Positions 1 to 7,034 are shown, counted from the first letter of the stretch. The stretch is DNA of 12,072 nt from Methanomassiliicoccaceae archaeon (GCA_016282555.1 JAEEKU010000146.1:1-12072), one strand, 5' to 3'. Numbers and translations: made by a program. Notes: generated from the letters alone by a model not told the origin.

Positions 1-1089
1 AACTGGTCCGCCAAATGGCTGGACGACGACGGCAGCGTTTACGCCGGCCTCATGTCCGGGCTGGAAGACAACAAAACCGTAGAAACCAACAAAGGATTTT
101 CGGATCTGGGCGTCGCCCTCAGAAACGATCCGGAAACGAAAGAGAAAGCGATGTCCATGTCCGGCGGCGAATTCGTATCATGGCTGGAATCGTCGGATTC
201 CGGTTTCAGAGACGTGTATAACAAATTCATCAGGGATTTCGGACACAGATCCGGGACGAGAGAGCTTAACGCCCCGAGATGGGCTGAAGATCCCGATTAC
301 GTGATGAATATGGCCGTCCAGATGTGCTCCGGGGACATAGATCTAAGAAAAGAATTCGAGAACGGAGTAAAGCGCAGGAAAGAAACCGAAGAGATGGTAA
401 AACAGAAACTGGGATTCTTCAAAAGAACGGTTCTGTTCAAAGTGCTCCGGTATGCCCGCACGTATCTCATCTTCAGAGAAAACCAGAGATTCTATCTGGA
501 TCACATAATGTACAGAAACAGGCTCATCTTCCTGGAAGAAGGAAGAAGACTGTGCGCACGCGGCCTGCTCGACGACCGGGAAGATATCTTTTTCTTGGAG
601 GACACCGAAGCTATGGATATTCTGAAAGGAAAGGATATCGGATCGGTCAGAAGCATCATAGCCCCGAGAAAAGCCGAATTCATGAAATACCGCGACAGAC
701 TGCCCCCGAAATTCCTGCTCGACGGGAGGGATTTCGATGACGAACCCGTATCTCACGGAGACACCCTGATCGGGGCCGCGTCCAGTCCGGGAACTTACCG
801 GGGGAGGGTGCGCGTGATCACGGACGTCAGGGATCTGGGACAGGTAGAGAAGGGAGAGATTCTCGTCACCAGCAACACCGATCCCGGATGGACCGTGGTA
901 TTCTCCAAGCTCGGCGGGCTTATCACGGAGACGGGGGGAATCCTCTGTCACGGAGCCGTCATATCCCGCGAATACAGGATACCCGCCGTAACCGCGGTCA
1001 AATCGGCGACTTCCGTCCTGCATACGGGCGACATGGTCGTAGTGGACGGAACCAGAGGAGAAGTTACGATAATGGAGGAAACAGAATGA
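1..1089 (+). CDS. PEP-utilising enzyme, rifampicin-phosphotransferase/PEP-synthase-like, C-terminal part (5' end outside window)
   Basis: The reading frame is open from base 1, so the start lies upstream; 362 residues are visible. The last ~110 residues form the swivelling phosphohistidine domain of PEP-utilising enzymes: the stretch TDPGW, then TETGGILCHGAVISRE, carries the phospho-acceptor His (codon 949-951), followed by IPAV and a VVVDGTRGEV end. The middle part has FGHRSGTRELNAPRW and RENQRFYLDH...EDIFFL, a pattern typical of rifampicin phosphotransferase-like proteins. In that family an N-terminal ATP-grasp domain makes the phospho-His, and the phosphate is passed to a small molecule or used to make PEP; the ATP-grasp part is not visible here. 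The substrate cannot be read from this fragment. The gene ends in TGA and overlaps the next start by 4 nt (ATGA), so the two are probably translationally coupled. Family call is firm; rifampicin as substrate is not implied. Confidence 0.88.
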   Translation, partial: NWSAKWLDDDGSVYAGLMSGLEDNKTVETNKGFSDLGVALRNDPETKEKAMSMSGGEFVSWLESSDSGFRDVYNKFIRDFGHRSGTRELNAPRWAEDPDYVMNMAVQMCSGDIDLRKEFENGVKRRKETEEMVKQKLGFFKRTVLFKVLRYARTYLIFRENQRFYLDHIMYRNRLIFLEEGRRLCARGLLDDREDIFFLEDTEAMDILKGKDIGSVRSIIAPRKAEFMKYRDRLPPKFLLDGRDFDDEPVSHGDTLIGAASSPGTYRGRVRVITDVRDLGQVEKGEILVTSNTDPGWTVVFSKLGGLITETGGILCHGAVISREYRIPAVTAVKSATSVLHTGDMVVVDGTRGEVTIMEETE

Positions 1090-2102
1090 ACGGCAATCCG
1101 GAGTGGAACATCAGCTATTATTTCAATCTGCACGATCAGAAGAACGGCGTAACGGCGTTTATGCGCATCGGCAGCAAGCCGAATAAGAACGAAAAATCGG
1201 TCTTCCTGTTCGTAATCGAAAAAGATCGCGTCTGCGGCATAAGAAACGCGGTTCCCTGCGACGAGAACAGGAAATCCTGTTCCGGACTTTCGTTCTCCGA
1301 AGAGAACGGGGAATGGAGGTTATCATACAACGGCCCGCTGTTCGATTCCTCTTCCGGAGAGCCTGTGCCCCTGAAATCGTCGCTGGATATCGTATGGAAG
1401 CCGGTCAACCCCCTGATGGATTACCACGACTGCGTCGATGCACGGGGAGCGGAGCTGTCCGCTAATACCGCGTCGGAGCACTTCGAGCAGTTCGGAACCG
1501 CCTCCGGAAAGATATCCGTTGGAGATGCCTCTTATGAGATCGACGGCACCGGAGAGAGGGACTTCAGCGAGGGGGTCCGCGACTGGGGATCCCCGAAAAT
1601 GTGGCTCTGGCTCAATTCCGTGTACGGCACGGACAAAGGATTCAACGCGACGAAGCTGTCCACGCAGGCGGGAGATGTCGACGCGGGATTCGTAGGAACG
1701 GAATCGTCCAACGATCCCGTGATCAAAATCGACGTCAATATAGAGTACAGCGGAGGCGTGCCGTCGTCCTACGCGATGAAAATGCGCTGCAAATCTGGCG
1801 CCGTCTGCGACGTGAAAGGGAAAATACTGCGCCATGCCCGGCTCCCGATGCAGGGAAGCAAAGATATGATGCTCATCGAAACCATATCCGAAACCGAGAT
1901 GGAAGGAAGAACCGGATACGGCATCGCGGAATTCCTCGTTCCCGTCAGACAGCGACGGGAGAATACTCTTACCGGCCGGATATCGCGTCCGTTTTTCCGT
2001 CCGGGAATAAATTTATTACCTGATAGACGATCGTCTCTCCATGGATCAGTCCCTTATGGAATTGGTTTTCATACTCGACAGAAGCGGGAGTATGAGCGGT
2101 AA
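1086..2102 (+). CDS. Lipocalin-like protein of the DUF7065/DUF7064 (CrtC/AttH-like) type, with a suspicious C-terminal tail
   Basis: Start ATG at 1086 is preceded by GGAGG with 7-nt spacing and overlaps the upstream stop. The 338-residue product opens with SYYFNLHDQKNGVTAFMRIG and contains YEIDGTGERDFSEGVRDWGSPKMWLWL at about residues 150-180. This resembles the central signature of the hydroxyneurosporene-synthase/tocopherol-cyclase-like beta-barrel families, where the usual form is G-RDHSWGVRDW; here His is Phe and Trp is Glu. The family-like part ends near GYGIAEFLV (residues 277-285). Residues 288-338 are Arg-rich and read across the promoter and first codons of the next gene. Other frames stop nearer: TAA at 2008-2010 (tail DGRILLPAGYRVRFSVRE) or TGA at 2021-2023. 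A frameshift near 1940-1950 or a degenerate 3' end is possible. Function unknown; coupling to the PEP-utilising enzyme suggests a shared lipid-like or isoprenoid-like substrate (inference). Confidence 0.72.
   Translation: MNGNPEWNISYYFNLHDQKNGVTAFMRIGSKPNKNEKSVFLFVIEKDRVCGIRNAVPCDENRKSCSGLSFSEENGEWRLSYNGPLFDSSSGEPVPLKSSLDIVWKPVNPLMDYHDCVDARGAELSANTASEHFEQFGTASGKISVGDASYEIDGTGERDFSEGVRDWGSPKMWLWLNSVYGTDKGFNATKLSTQAGDVDAGFVGTESSNDPVIKIDVNIEYSGGVPSSYAMKMRCKSGAVCDVKGKILRHARLPMQGSKDMMLIETISETEMEGRTGYGIAEFLVPVRQRRENTLTGRISRPFFRPGINLLPDRRSSLHGSVPYGIGFHTRQKREYER
2006..2017 (+). promoter_or_regulatory. TATA-like box for the vWA gene (probably leaderless)
   Basis: AATAAATTTATT lies with its centre about 29 nt before the ATG at 2041. 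No Shine-Dalgarno sequence precedes that ATG (CGTCTCTCC). This spacing is what an archaeal leaderless transcript would show. Confidence 0.5.
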
Positions 2103-2679
2103 AGAGAAGGATACCATCGGCGGTTTCAATTCCCTGATCGATAAACAGAGAGGGGAGGAAGGGGACGCCCTGGTCACAGTCGTGCTTTTCGACGATCAGT
2201 ACGAAGTTCTGTACGACAGAGTTTCGCTGAAAAACATATCGAAAATGACTGAAAAAGAGTACTACGTGAGGGGAAGCACCGCTCTTCTGGATGCCGTGGG
2301 AAAGACCGTAAACAAAATCAAAGCGGTGCAGGACGGGACCGGGGATGCTTCCAGGCCCGGCAAAACGATGTTCGTCATCATAACCGACGGATACGAGAAC
2401 GCCAGCCGCGAGTACAGAGCGGACGTCGTCAAGAATCTCATAGAAACGCGCAAAAAAGAGGACTGGGAATTCCTGTTCATAGGCGCCAACATAGATTCCG
2501 TGACGGAAGCCGCCAAAATAGGAATAGACGCTTCCCGCGCGGCGGATTTCGCCTGCGACGAAGAGGGATCCGCATCGATGTTCGAAGCCGTGGGCAGAGT
2601 GGTGCGCAAAGCCAGAGCCAGCAAAGGCAGCATGCGCGAATCGGTCCCCGACGACTGGAGCAAAGATATCAAATCATGA
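2041..2679 (+). CDS. Stand-alone von Willebrand factor type A (vWA) domain protein
   Basis: The 212-residue product is almost entirely one vWA domain. A complete MIDAS metal site is visible: DRSGSMSG (D13, S15, S17), the Thr in RGSTALLDAVG (T80) and the Asp in IITDGYENAS (D116). Such domains bind a divalent metal and a protein partner; stand-alone cytosolic versions often act with an AAA+ ATPase or as assembly factors. No signal peptide or membrane segment is seen, so it is probably cytoplasmic. The start has no ribosome site and a TATA-like box ~29 nt upstream, so the gene probably has its own promoter even though the preceding frame overlaps it by 62 nt. A hairpin plus T-run follows the stop. 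The partner is not identifiable here: there is no MoxR-like ATPase in the window. Confidence 0.9.
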   Translation: MDQSLMELVFILDRSGSMSGKEKDTIGGFNSLIDKQRGEEGDALVTVVLFDDQYEVLYDRVSLKNISKMTEKEYYVRGSTALLDAVGKTVNKIKAVQDGTGDASRPGKTMFVIITDGYENASREYRADVVKNLIETRKKEDWEFLFIGANIDSVTEAAKIGIDASRAADFACDEEGSASMFEAVGRVVRKARASKGSMRESVPDDWSKDIKS

Positions 2680-2684
2680 TTTTA

Positions 2685-2719
2685 CAGGCCCCCGGTCTTC
2701 CGGAGGCCTGCTTTTTTTT
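2685..2719 (+). terminator. Hairpin plus T-tract terminator after the vWA gene
   Basis: CAGGCC pairs with GGCCTG and, after one C-A mismatch, CCGG pairs with CCGG around a TCTT loop (2685-2710); eight T residues follow at 2712-2719. The hairpin starts 5 nt after the vWA stop. The stop codon of cbiO1, on the other strand, begins at the end of the T-run. On the minus strand the hairpin is not followed by a U-run, so it would act mainly on the plus-strand transcript. Confidence 0.75.
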
Positions 2720-3864
2720 CACGATAATCGCTGAGATCCGTCCGGACCGGAGATCGTATATTTTATATCGGATCCGAAAGCCAGGAGATCCCTGATTTTT
2801 GATTCCGCAAGCCCGATGCAGTCCTCGTCGCACAGAAGAACCGAGTCGCGTCCGGCTAGGCATTCCCTGATGCAGGACTCGAAACCGTTGAACCCGAAAT
2901 CCGTTTTTATTCCGGCATCGCGGACGAGCCTGCGGACGGCCGTCCCGTAGACTCCGGTTTTGGTTCCGTCAGCAAACCGCTCAATATTGCAGTCTGCGGC
3001 GCTTTTGACGGCGACTAAGGTCAGACGGCCTTTGGGACCGGAAGCCATCTTGGAAACGAGCTGAGACTCGGTTCTGGGATAAGGAGACGGATCCGTTCCG
3101 CGCATGGCGGAGAGATTCTCGTTCATGACGAACATCGACGGCTGCATCACGCCGGTCGAGTGGACTTCGGCGGGATTGCGGTAAAAATCCTCAGAAGAGC
3201 CGGAATAAATCAGCTTTCCTCTTTTGAGAACGTGTATTTCGTCCGCCCAGGCATAGGCCAGATCGACGTCGTGGGTGGATATGACGATGGTTGTGCCCCT
3301 GTTGTGAAGCTGCTCCGCGAGCTCCATAAGCTCGAGAGCCATCTGCGGATCCAGTCCTGCGGTGGGCTCGTCCATTACGAGTACTTCGGGCTTCATGGCC
3401 AGAGCCCCGGCGAGAGCGAGCCTCTTCCTCTGCCCGTAGGACAGCTGCATTGTATTCTTACCGCGCAGTTCCCCCAGGCCGGTCTGGAACAGGGCCTCTT
3501 CCACCCTCGATTTAACCTCTTCCTCGGAAAGCTTCATGTTGCGGGGGCCGTAGCCTACGTCCGCCTCCACGGTCTGTCCGAATATCTGATCATCAGGATT
3601 CTGAAGGACGACCGCGACTCTGGAACGCAGCTGGCGGAGGCCTTTTCTCCTGTAGGATACCGGCTCTCCCATCACTTTAACGACGCCTTCCTTCGGCTTC
3701 ACGACGCCGTTGAAATGGTAGAACAGCGTGGACTTCCCGGCTCCGTTGGCGCCGAGGATGACGGTTTTCACCCCTTTCCGGATGGTGATGCTGACGCCGT
3801 CCATCGACGGTTTTTCCGCGCCCTCGTAATAATACGTTATGCCTTCGGTCTGTATGACGGTCAC
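2719..3864 (-). CDS. cbiO: Cobalt ECF transporter ATPase CbiO (copy 1, with extra C-terminal domain)
   Basis: ATPase of the cobalt importer, on the cytoplasmic face, coupling ATP hydrolysis to CbiQ and CbiM. Start is GTG at 3864: AGAGGTGG lies 4 nt before it, and the GTGA overlaps the cbiO2 stop (an ATG two bases upstream is in the cbiO2 frame). Visible motifs: Walker A GANGAGKS (38-45), Q-loop QNPDDQIF (Q88), signature LSYGQRKR (141-148), Walker B VLVMDEP (161-167) and switch His198 in STHDVDLAYAWADEIHVL. The ATPase core ends near residue 230-245. The protein is 381 residues, against about 280 for ordinary CbiO. The extra ~130 residues (PYPRTESQL, then GVYGTAVRRL, DFGFNGFESC, GRDSVLLCD) are shared with copy 2 and not recognised. 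Both copies keep all catalytic residues, so they may form a heterodimer like EcfA1/EcfA2. Confidence 0.93.
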   Translation of the reverse strand: MTVIQTEGITYYYEGAEKPSMDGVSITIRKGVKTVILGANGAGKSTLFYHFNGVVKPKEGVVKVMGEPVSYRRKGLRQLRSRVAVVLQNPDDQIFGQTVEADVGYGPRNMKLSEEEVKSRVEEALFQTGLGELRGKNTMQLSYGQRKRLALAGALAMKPEVLVMDEPTAGLDPQMALELMELAEQLHNRGTTIVISTHDVDLAYAWADEIHVLKRGKLIYSGSSEDFYRNPAEVHSTGVMQPSMFVMNENLSAMRGTDPSPYPRTESQLVSKMASGPKGRLTLVAVKSAADCNIERFADGTKTGVYGTAVRRLVRDAGIKTDFGFNGFESCIRECLAGRDSVLLCDEDCIGLAESKIRDLLAFGSDIKYTISGPDGSQRLS

Positions 3865-4982
3865 ATGACCACCTCTATTTTTCTGCCGAACGCTTCCATC
3901 CTTCCTATAATTTCGAGAATTCTGTCTTTCAAAGGAGCGTCGAAATACAGAACCGAATCCTTCCCGCCGATCGCTTCCATCAGGCAGTATTCTATCGCGT
4001 TGAAATGGAAATCCGGCTCCCTTCCGGCCAATTTAAACAGACGGCGGGTAACGGATCCGTATATTCCTGAGGAAATTCCTTCATCCCCGGAATCCGGAAC
4101 AGAATCCGTGACCGGAATCATCCTTATCTTTCCGGCGCGCGAACCCTCCGGAAGCATTTTGCAGAGAATCTGGCTGTTGGTTCTGGGGTAGGGCTCCGCT
4201 CTGCCTCCGCAGATCCCCTGGACAGAATTGTTGATTGAAAACGTATGAGGAAGGACCAGCCCGGCGGATGCGACGGCGGAGTAATCCGCGAAGAAAGACT
4301 CCGGCTCCCCGGAGTATATCAGATTTCCTTCCCTGAGAACATGGATTTCGTCGGCCCAGGCGTAGGCCAGATCGACGTCGTGGGTGGAGATGATGACAGT
4401 GGTGCCGGAAACGCACAGCTGCTCCACCAGCTCAATGACTTCCTGAGACATCTGCGGATCCAGTCCGGCGGTCGGCTCGTCGAGAACCAGGACTTTGGGA
4501 TTTATGGCGAGAGCTCCGGCGAAGGCGACCCTCTTCCTCTGTCCGTAAGACAGCTGGATGGTGGGACGGCTGCGGTATTCCTCCATGCCGACTTTGAAAA
4601 GAGAGTCTTGTATCCTGCGCTCTGTTTCCTCTTTGTCTATTCCGGCGCTCATGGGTCCGAACGCGATATCCTCTTCGACCGTAGCCGAGAATATCTGCTC
4701 GTCCGGATTCTGCACGACCACGGAAATGTCGTTGCGAAGCTCCGACAGAGCGTTTCTGGAATAATCCAGAGGCTTTCCCGCATACTTCACGGTTCCCGAA
4801 ACGGGTTTGAATATCCCGTTGAAATGGTAGAACAGAGTGGATTTCCCGGCTCCGTTGGCGCCGAGTATGGCGGTCCTCACGCCTCTGCGAATCCTGATAT
4901 TTACCGAATCCAGAGAAGGCCTGGGCTGCCGGGTGCTGTATGAATATGTAAGATTCTCCGTCTCGAAAAGGTAATCCGTCAT
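3861..4982 (-). CDS. cbiO: Cobalt ECF transporter ATPase CbiO (copy 2, with extra C-terminal domain)
   Basis: Second ATPase of the importer, lying between cbiQ and copy 1. I chose ATG at 4982 because it overlaps the cbiQ stop (ATGA) and has GGAGGG 5 nt upstream; the frame stays open another 34 codons into cbiQ, but that extension is out-of-frame cbiQ sequence. The product is 373 residues. Motifs: Walker A GANGAGKS (41-48), QNPDEQIF (Q91), LSYGQRKR (144-151), VLVLDEP (164-170), His201. The two copies are also close at the DNA level around the Walker A region, which points to tandem duplication. The extra C-terminal part (about 250-373) matches copy 1: PYPRTNSQI, GIYGSVTRRL, DFHFNAIEYC, GKDSVLYFD and MEAFGRKI. 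Function of that domain is unknown; sensing or regulation is a guess. Confidence 0.93.
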   Translation of the reverse strand: MTDYLFETENLTYSYSTRQPRPSLDSVNIRIRRGVRTAILGANGAGKSTLFYHFNGIFKPVSGTVKYAGKPLDYSRNALSELRNDISVVVQNPDEQIFSATVEEDIAFGPMSAGIDKEETERRIQDSLFKVGMEEYRSRPTIQLSYGQRKRVAFAGALAINPKVLVLDEPTAGLDPQMSQEVIELVEQLCVSGTTVIISTHDVDLAYAWADEIHVLREGNLIYSGEPESFFADYSAVASAGLVLPHTFSINNSVQGICGGRAEPYPRTNSQILCKMLPEGSRAGKIRMIPVTDSVPDSGDEGISSGIYGSVTRRLFKLAGREPDFHFNAIEYCLMEAIGGKDSVLYFDAPLKDRILEIIGRMEAFGRKIEVVM

Positions 4983-5800
4983 AACGACCCTCCGAAGAAC
5001 AGTTCCGCCATGTCGATCCAGTCTTCGGTGTACATACCGAAGAGATAAATCAGTACGAAAGCGATCACGGTCACCGCGATCCATTTGATTCCGAGACGCG
5101 GAGGGGTGTTGTATATAGGGAAGTATCCCTGGTAATTTCTGCAGTCAAGCGCGATCTGCGCCTTATCCGCCAGATTCGATGATGAAGTGAAAATGCCTAC
5201 TGCGATAGATGCCGTGGTTCTCATCGTATTCATGAAACCGTTGAAACCCATTCTGCAATGGGCGGCTTCCCACATCGCGTCCATCCTCTCCAGGAGCAGG
5301 AATCCGTATCTGTAGATCAGAACGATCAGTTCGGAGACCTCGCGGGGCATGTGGATCTGTTTGAGAGCCTGGGAAAGATGAGGTATGGGAGTGGACGTCG
5401 CGAAAGATATCATGACGGACATTCCGGCTACTCCGCGGAACATGACCAGCCACGCCTTATTGAAACTCTCGTGGGTCATATAGATGTCGAACCAGAGGAG
5501 GTGCGTGTCCCATATCGCCGGATCCGCTTTGTCCCCGGTAATTGATATCATACCGGAACCTATGGCCAGAATAAGAATCGCCTCCGCCAGGGCCAGCCCC
5601 ACGAAGAACGGTATCTTGAAATTCGTGGAGGACGCCATCATGGAGAGGCCGATCGCCAGAGTTACGAACGGAACCATCATGGAACTGGTGACGATATTCA
5701 CGATCAGTATAGCTATTACGAACAGAAACTTTCCTAAAGGCGCCCAGGACAGCATTCTGGAGCTGTATGCGAGCGTATCCATCTGGGTTTCTTCTGACAT
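4979..5800 (-). CDS. cbiQ: Cobalt ECF transporter transmembrane (T) component CbiQ
   Basis: Integral membrane scaffold linking the ATPases to the substrate-binding CbiM/CbiN. I chose ATG at 5800 (protein MSEETQMDTLAYSS, 273 residues); the open frame continues upstream through cbiN only as an Arg-rich shadow. Hydrophobic segments are visible at roughly 24-58 (two spans), 64-86, 115-135, 195-207 and 238-256. The two X-Arg-X coupling motifs typical of T components are seen as EAAHCRMG (R183) and ALDCRNYQG (R221), which would contact the ATPase grooves. A Pro-rich cytosolic stretch (TPIPHLSQALKQIHMPREVSELI) lies in the middle, as in the family. The upstream ribosome site AAGGGATC is weak. It sits 53 nt after cbiN, the only gap in the operon, and that gap holds a terminator-like hairpin. 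Confidence 0.92.
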   Translation of the reverse strand: MSEETQMDTLAYSSRMLSWAPLGKFLFVIAILIVNIVTSSMMVPFVTLAIGLSMMASSTNFKIPFFVGLALAEAILILAIGSGMISITGDKADPAIWDTHLLWFDIYMTHESFNKAWLVMFRGVAGMSVMISFATSTPIPHLSQALKQIHMPREVSELIVLIYRYGFLLLERMDAMWEAAHCRMGFNGFMNTMRTTASIAVGIFTSSSNLADKAQIALDCRNYQGYFPIYNTPPRLGIKWIAVTVIAFVLIYLFGMYTEDWIDMAELFFGGSL

Positions 5801-5823
5801 CGGATCCCTTGAAACAATATAAG

Positions 5824-5846
5824 AAAAAAGGAGGGGCGGAAGCCCC
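5824..5846 (-). terminator. Terminator-like hairpin inside the cbi operon, between cbiN and cbiQ
   Basis: On the minus strand GGGGC-TTCC-GCCCC (5846-5833) is followed by TCC and six T residues (5829-5824), then more T-rich sequence. It lies 8 nt after the cbiN stop and about 24 nt before the cbiQ start. The layout is that of an intrinsic terminator or RNA-processing stem. It could lower expression of cbiQOO relative to cbiMN, but activity is not shown by sequence alone. Confidence 0.5.
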
Positions 5847-5853
5847 GCGTTTA

Positions 5854-6138
5854 TCAGCTCTTCTTGGTCACGCGGCCGATGAAGAATCCGATTATGATTG
5901 CGCCTATAGCGGCCTGGAGAGCGAACAGAAGGCTCTCGGTCTCTCCGGGAAGCTCGTAATCTCCGAATATTCCGTTCCACCAGGGCTCGTAACCGGGATC
6001 TACTTCTTCCACAACGCCTTCGGCACCGTCGTCGGCGCCTCCGAACTCGAATCCCTGCGACGCTCCGTAAGCGAGAGTGGCAAGGCACAGTATGGCGATG
6101 ATCGCGAATCCGGCGATGTAGATGTTTCTGTTGTTCAA
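5854..6138 (-). CDS. cbiN: Cobalt ECF transporter small subunit CbiN
   Basis: CbiN is a small membrane protein that works with CbiM to load cobalt. The 94-residue product has two hydrophobic segments (about 7-25 and 67-88) separated by an acidic, probably extracellular loop (GADDGAEGVVEEVDPGYEPWWNGIFGDYELPGE in pieces), and ends with the basic tail GRVTKKS; size and layout match the family. The start codon is TTG at 6138: AAGGAGG lies 7 nt upstream and the TTGA overlaps the cbiM stop, so cbiM and cbiN are coupled. No alternative ATG in this frame would keep the first membrane span. Confidence 0.9.
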   Translation of the reverse strand: MNNRNIYIAGFAIIAILCLATLAYGASQGFEFGGADDGAEGVVEEVDPGYEPWWNGIFGDYELPGETESLLFALQAAIGAIIIGFFIGRVTKKS

Positions 6139-6809
6139 GCGGACGCCTCCTTCTTGGGTTTCTTAAAGGAGTCGGCAGCAATGTCGAAGAGTTCGGGCTT
6201 GTTGTTGAGAAGGAACATAGCGAACATGAAGAAGAGAATTCCTTCGATGATGGCCAGAGGGATCTGGGTAACCGCATAGTTGGTCAGGAAGTCGACGAAA
6301 GCGGTAACGGACTGTCCGTGGTTGAGAGTCATCTGGAAAGCGGTAACGACGTATGTGAACAGGTCTGCGACGAGAGTTGCCACGAACATGCTGACGGGAA
6401 TGTTGTTGGTCGCTTTTCTGACGAGAATCCAGCATGCGAGTCCCGCTGCGGGTCCCGCGATACCCATGGAGAAAACATTGGCTCCGAGGGTGGTAAGTCC
6501 TCCGTGGGCGAGAAGAATTGCCTGGAAAATAAGGACGATGGTAGCGAGGAATGATGTTGCCGCGATTCCGTAAAGAACGACGGCAAATCCGGTACCGGTC
6601 GGATGCGAACTCGATCCCGTGACAGACGGGATTTTGAGAGACGAAAGCAGGAAGATGAAGGCTCCGGAAAGAGCAATAGTCATCTTGTGCTCGGGATGAT
6701 CTCTCATCAAATCGATAACTTTCTTGGCCCCGTAAACGATGAATGGGATCGCGATGATAAACCACACCGCGCACCAGATCGGATCCAGGAACCCTTCCAT
6801 TATGTGCAT
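6135..6809 (-). CDS. cbiM: Cobalt ECF transporter substrate-binding membrane protein CbiM
   Basis: CbiM is the S component that binds Co(II) at its N-terminus. The protein begins MHIMEGFLDP; in this family the free N-terminus and His2 are metal ligands, which fixes the start at 6809. Other conserved ligand-region motifs are present: SSSHPTGTG (His69) and LAHGGLTTLGANVFSMG (His102, N111). About six hydrophobic segments fill the 224 residues. AGGTGG lies 6 nt before the ATG. The form MHIMEG and the presence of cbiN favour cobalt over nickel. As first gene of cbiMNQOO it is led by a TATA-like box and a 7-bp inverted repeat, so regulation by cobalt or cobalamin status is likely (inference). Corrinoid-dependent methyltransferases would be the sink for the metal. 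Confidence 0.95.
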   Translation of the reverse strand: MHIMEGFLDPIWCAVWFIIAIPFIVYGAKKVIDLMRDHPEHKMTIALSGAFIFLLSSLKIPSVTGSSSHPTGTGFAVVLYGIAATSFLATIVLIFQAILLAHGGLTTLGANVFSMGIAGPAAGLACWILVRKATNNIPVSMFVATLVADLFTYVVTAFQMTLNHGQSVTAFVDFLTNYAVTQIPLAIIEGILFFMFAMFLLNNKPELFDIAADSFKKPKKEASA

Positions 6810-6824
6810 GAAATTCCACCTATT

Positions 6825-6846
6825 CAGTCGCCTTGATGCGCGACTG
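6825..6846 (-). promoter_or_regulatory. Inverted repeat in the cbi leader: candidate operator or 5' hairpin
   Basis: CAGTCGC and GCGACTG form perfect 7-bp arms around an 8-nt spacer. The element ends 3 nt before the AGGTGG ribosome site of cbiM. Its upstream edge falls at the transcription start predicted from the TATA box at 6869-6876. It could be a repressor operator or an RNA stem next to the ribosome site. No cobalamin-riboswitch core was recognised. Confidence 0.5.
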
Positions 6847-6868
6847 TACGGTGCCTTATATTAAAACG

Positions 6869-6876
6869 ATTTATAA
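6869..6876 (-). promoter_or_regulatory. TATA-like box for the cbi operon
   Basis: On the minus strand the sequence reads TTATAAAT, about 64 nt before the cbiM ATG, placing the transcription start near 6846. A second, weaker AT-rich candidate lies at 6855-6866. The rest of 6810-7034 is AT-rich divergent promoter DNA without a gene. Confidence 0.5.
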
Positions 6877-6956
6877 GTGTTTGGCAGAATAATCCAACAA
6901 ATATTATATATTAAACATTTTTAGGAAAACCGAAAAAAATTATGCTTTATTGAACA

Positions 6957-6962
6957 TTTATA
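6957..6962 (+). promoter_or_regulatory. TATA-like box for the MBL-rubredoxin gene
   Basis: TTTATA in the context GAACATTTATACG lies 73-78 nt before the ATG at 7035, predicting a start near 6985 and a ~50-nt leader. CATTTAATTC at 6974-6983 is an alternative that would leave a ~30-nt leader. The choice is uncertain. Confidence 0.3.
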
Positions 6963-7034
6963 CGCGTTCAGGGCATTTAATTCTCTTTCCGCAGAATCGT
7001 CAGTTATTTCTAACCGGAACACAGATGAGAGACC

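Noticed and set aside
3865..3867. ATG overlapping the cbiO1 start region as start codon
   Set aside because: The ATG at 3866-3864 is in the cbiO2 frame and is immediately followed by its stop; the cbiO1 frame begins with GTG.
3160..4943. Long open frames on the plus strand (about 343 and 232 codons) opposite the two cbiO genes
   Set aside because: They are antisense shadows of the duplicated ATPases; they resemble each other only because the genes underneath are duplicates, and have no ribosome site or recognisable domain.
5801..6277. N-terminal extension of cbiQ by ~159 codons through cbiN
   Set aside because: The extension is Arg-rich, out-of-frame cbiN/cbiM sequence; the family-like protein starts at the ATG at 5800.
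6810..7034. Cobalamin riboswitch in the cbi leader
   Set aside because: The predicted leader is only about 40 nt and lacks a recognisable B12-box; only a simple stem is seen.
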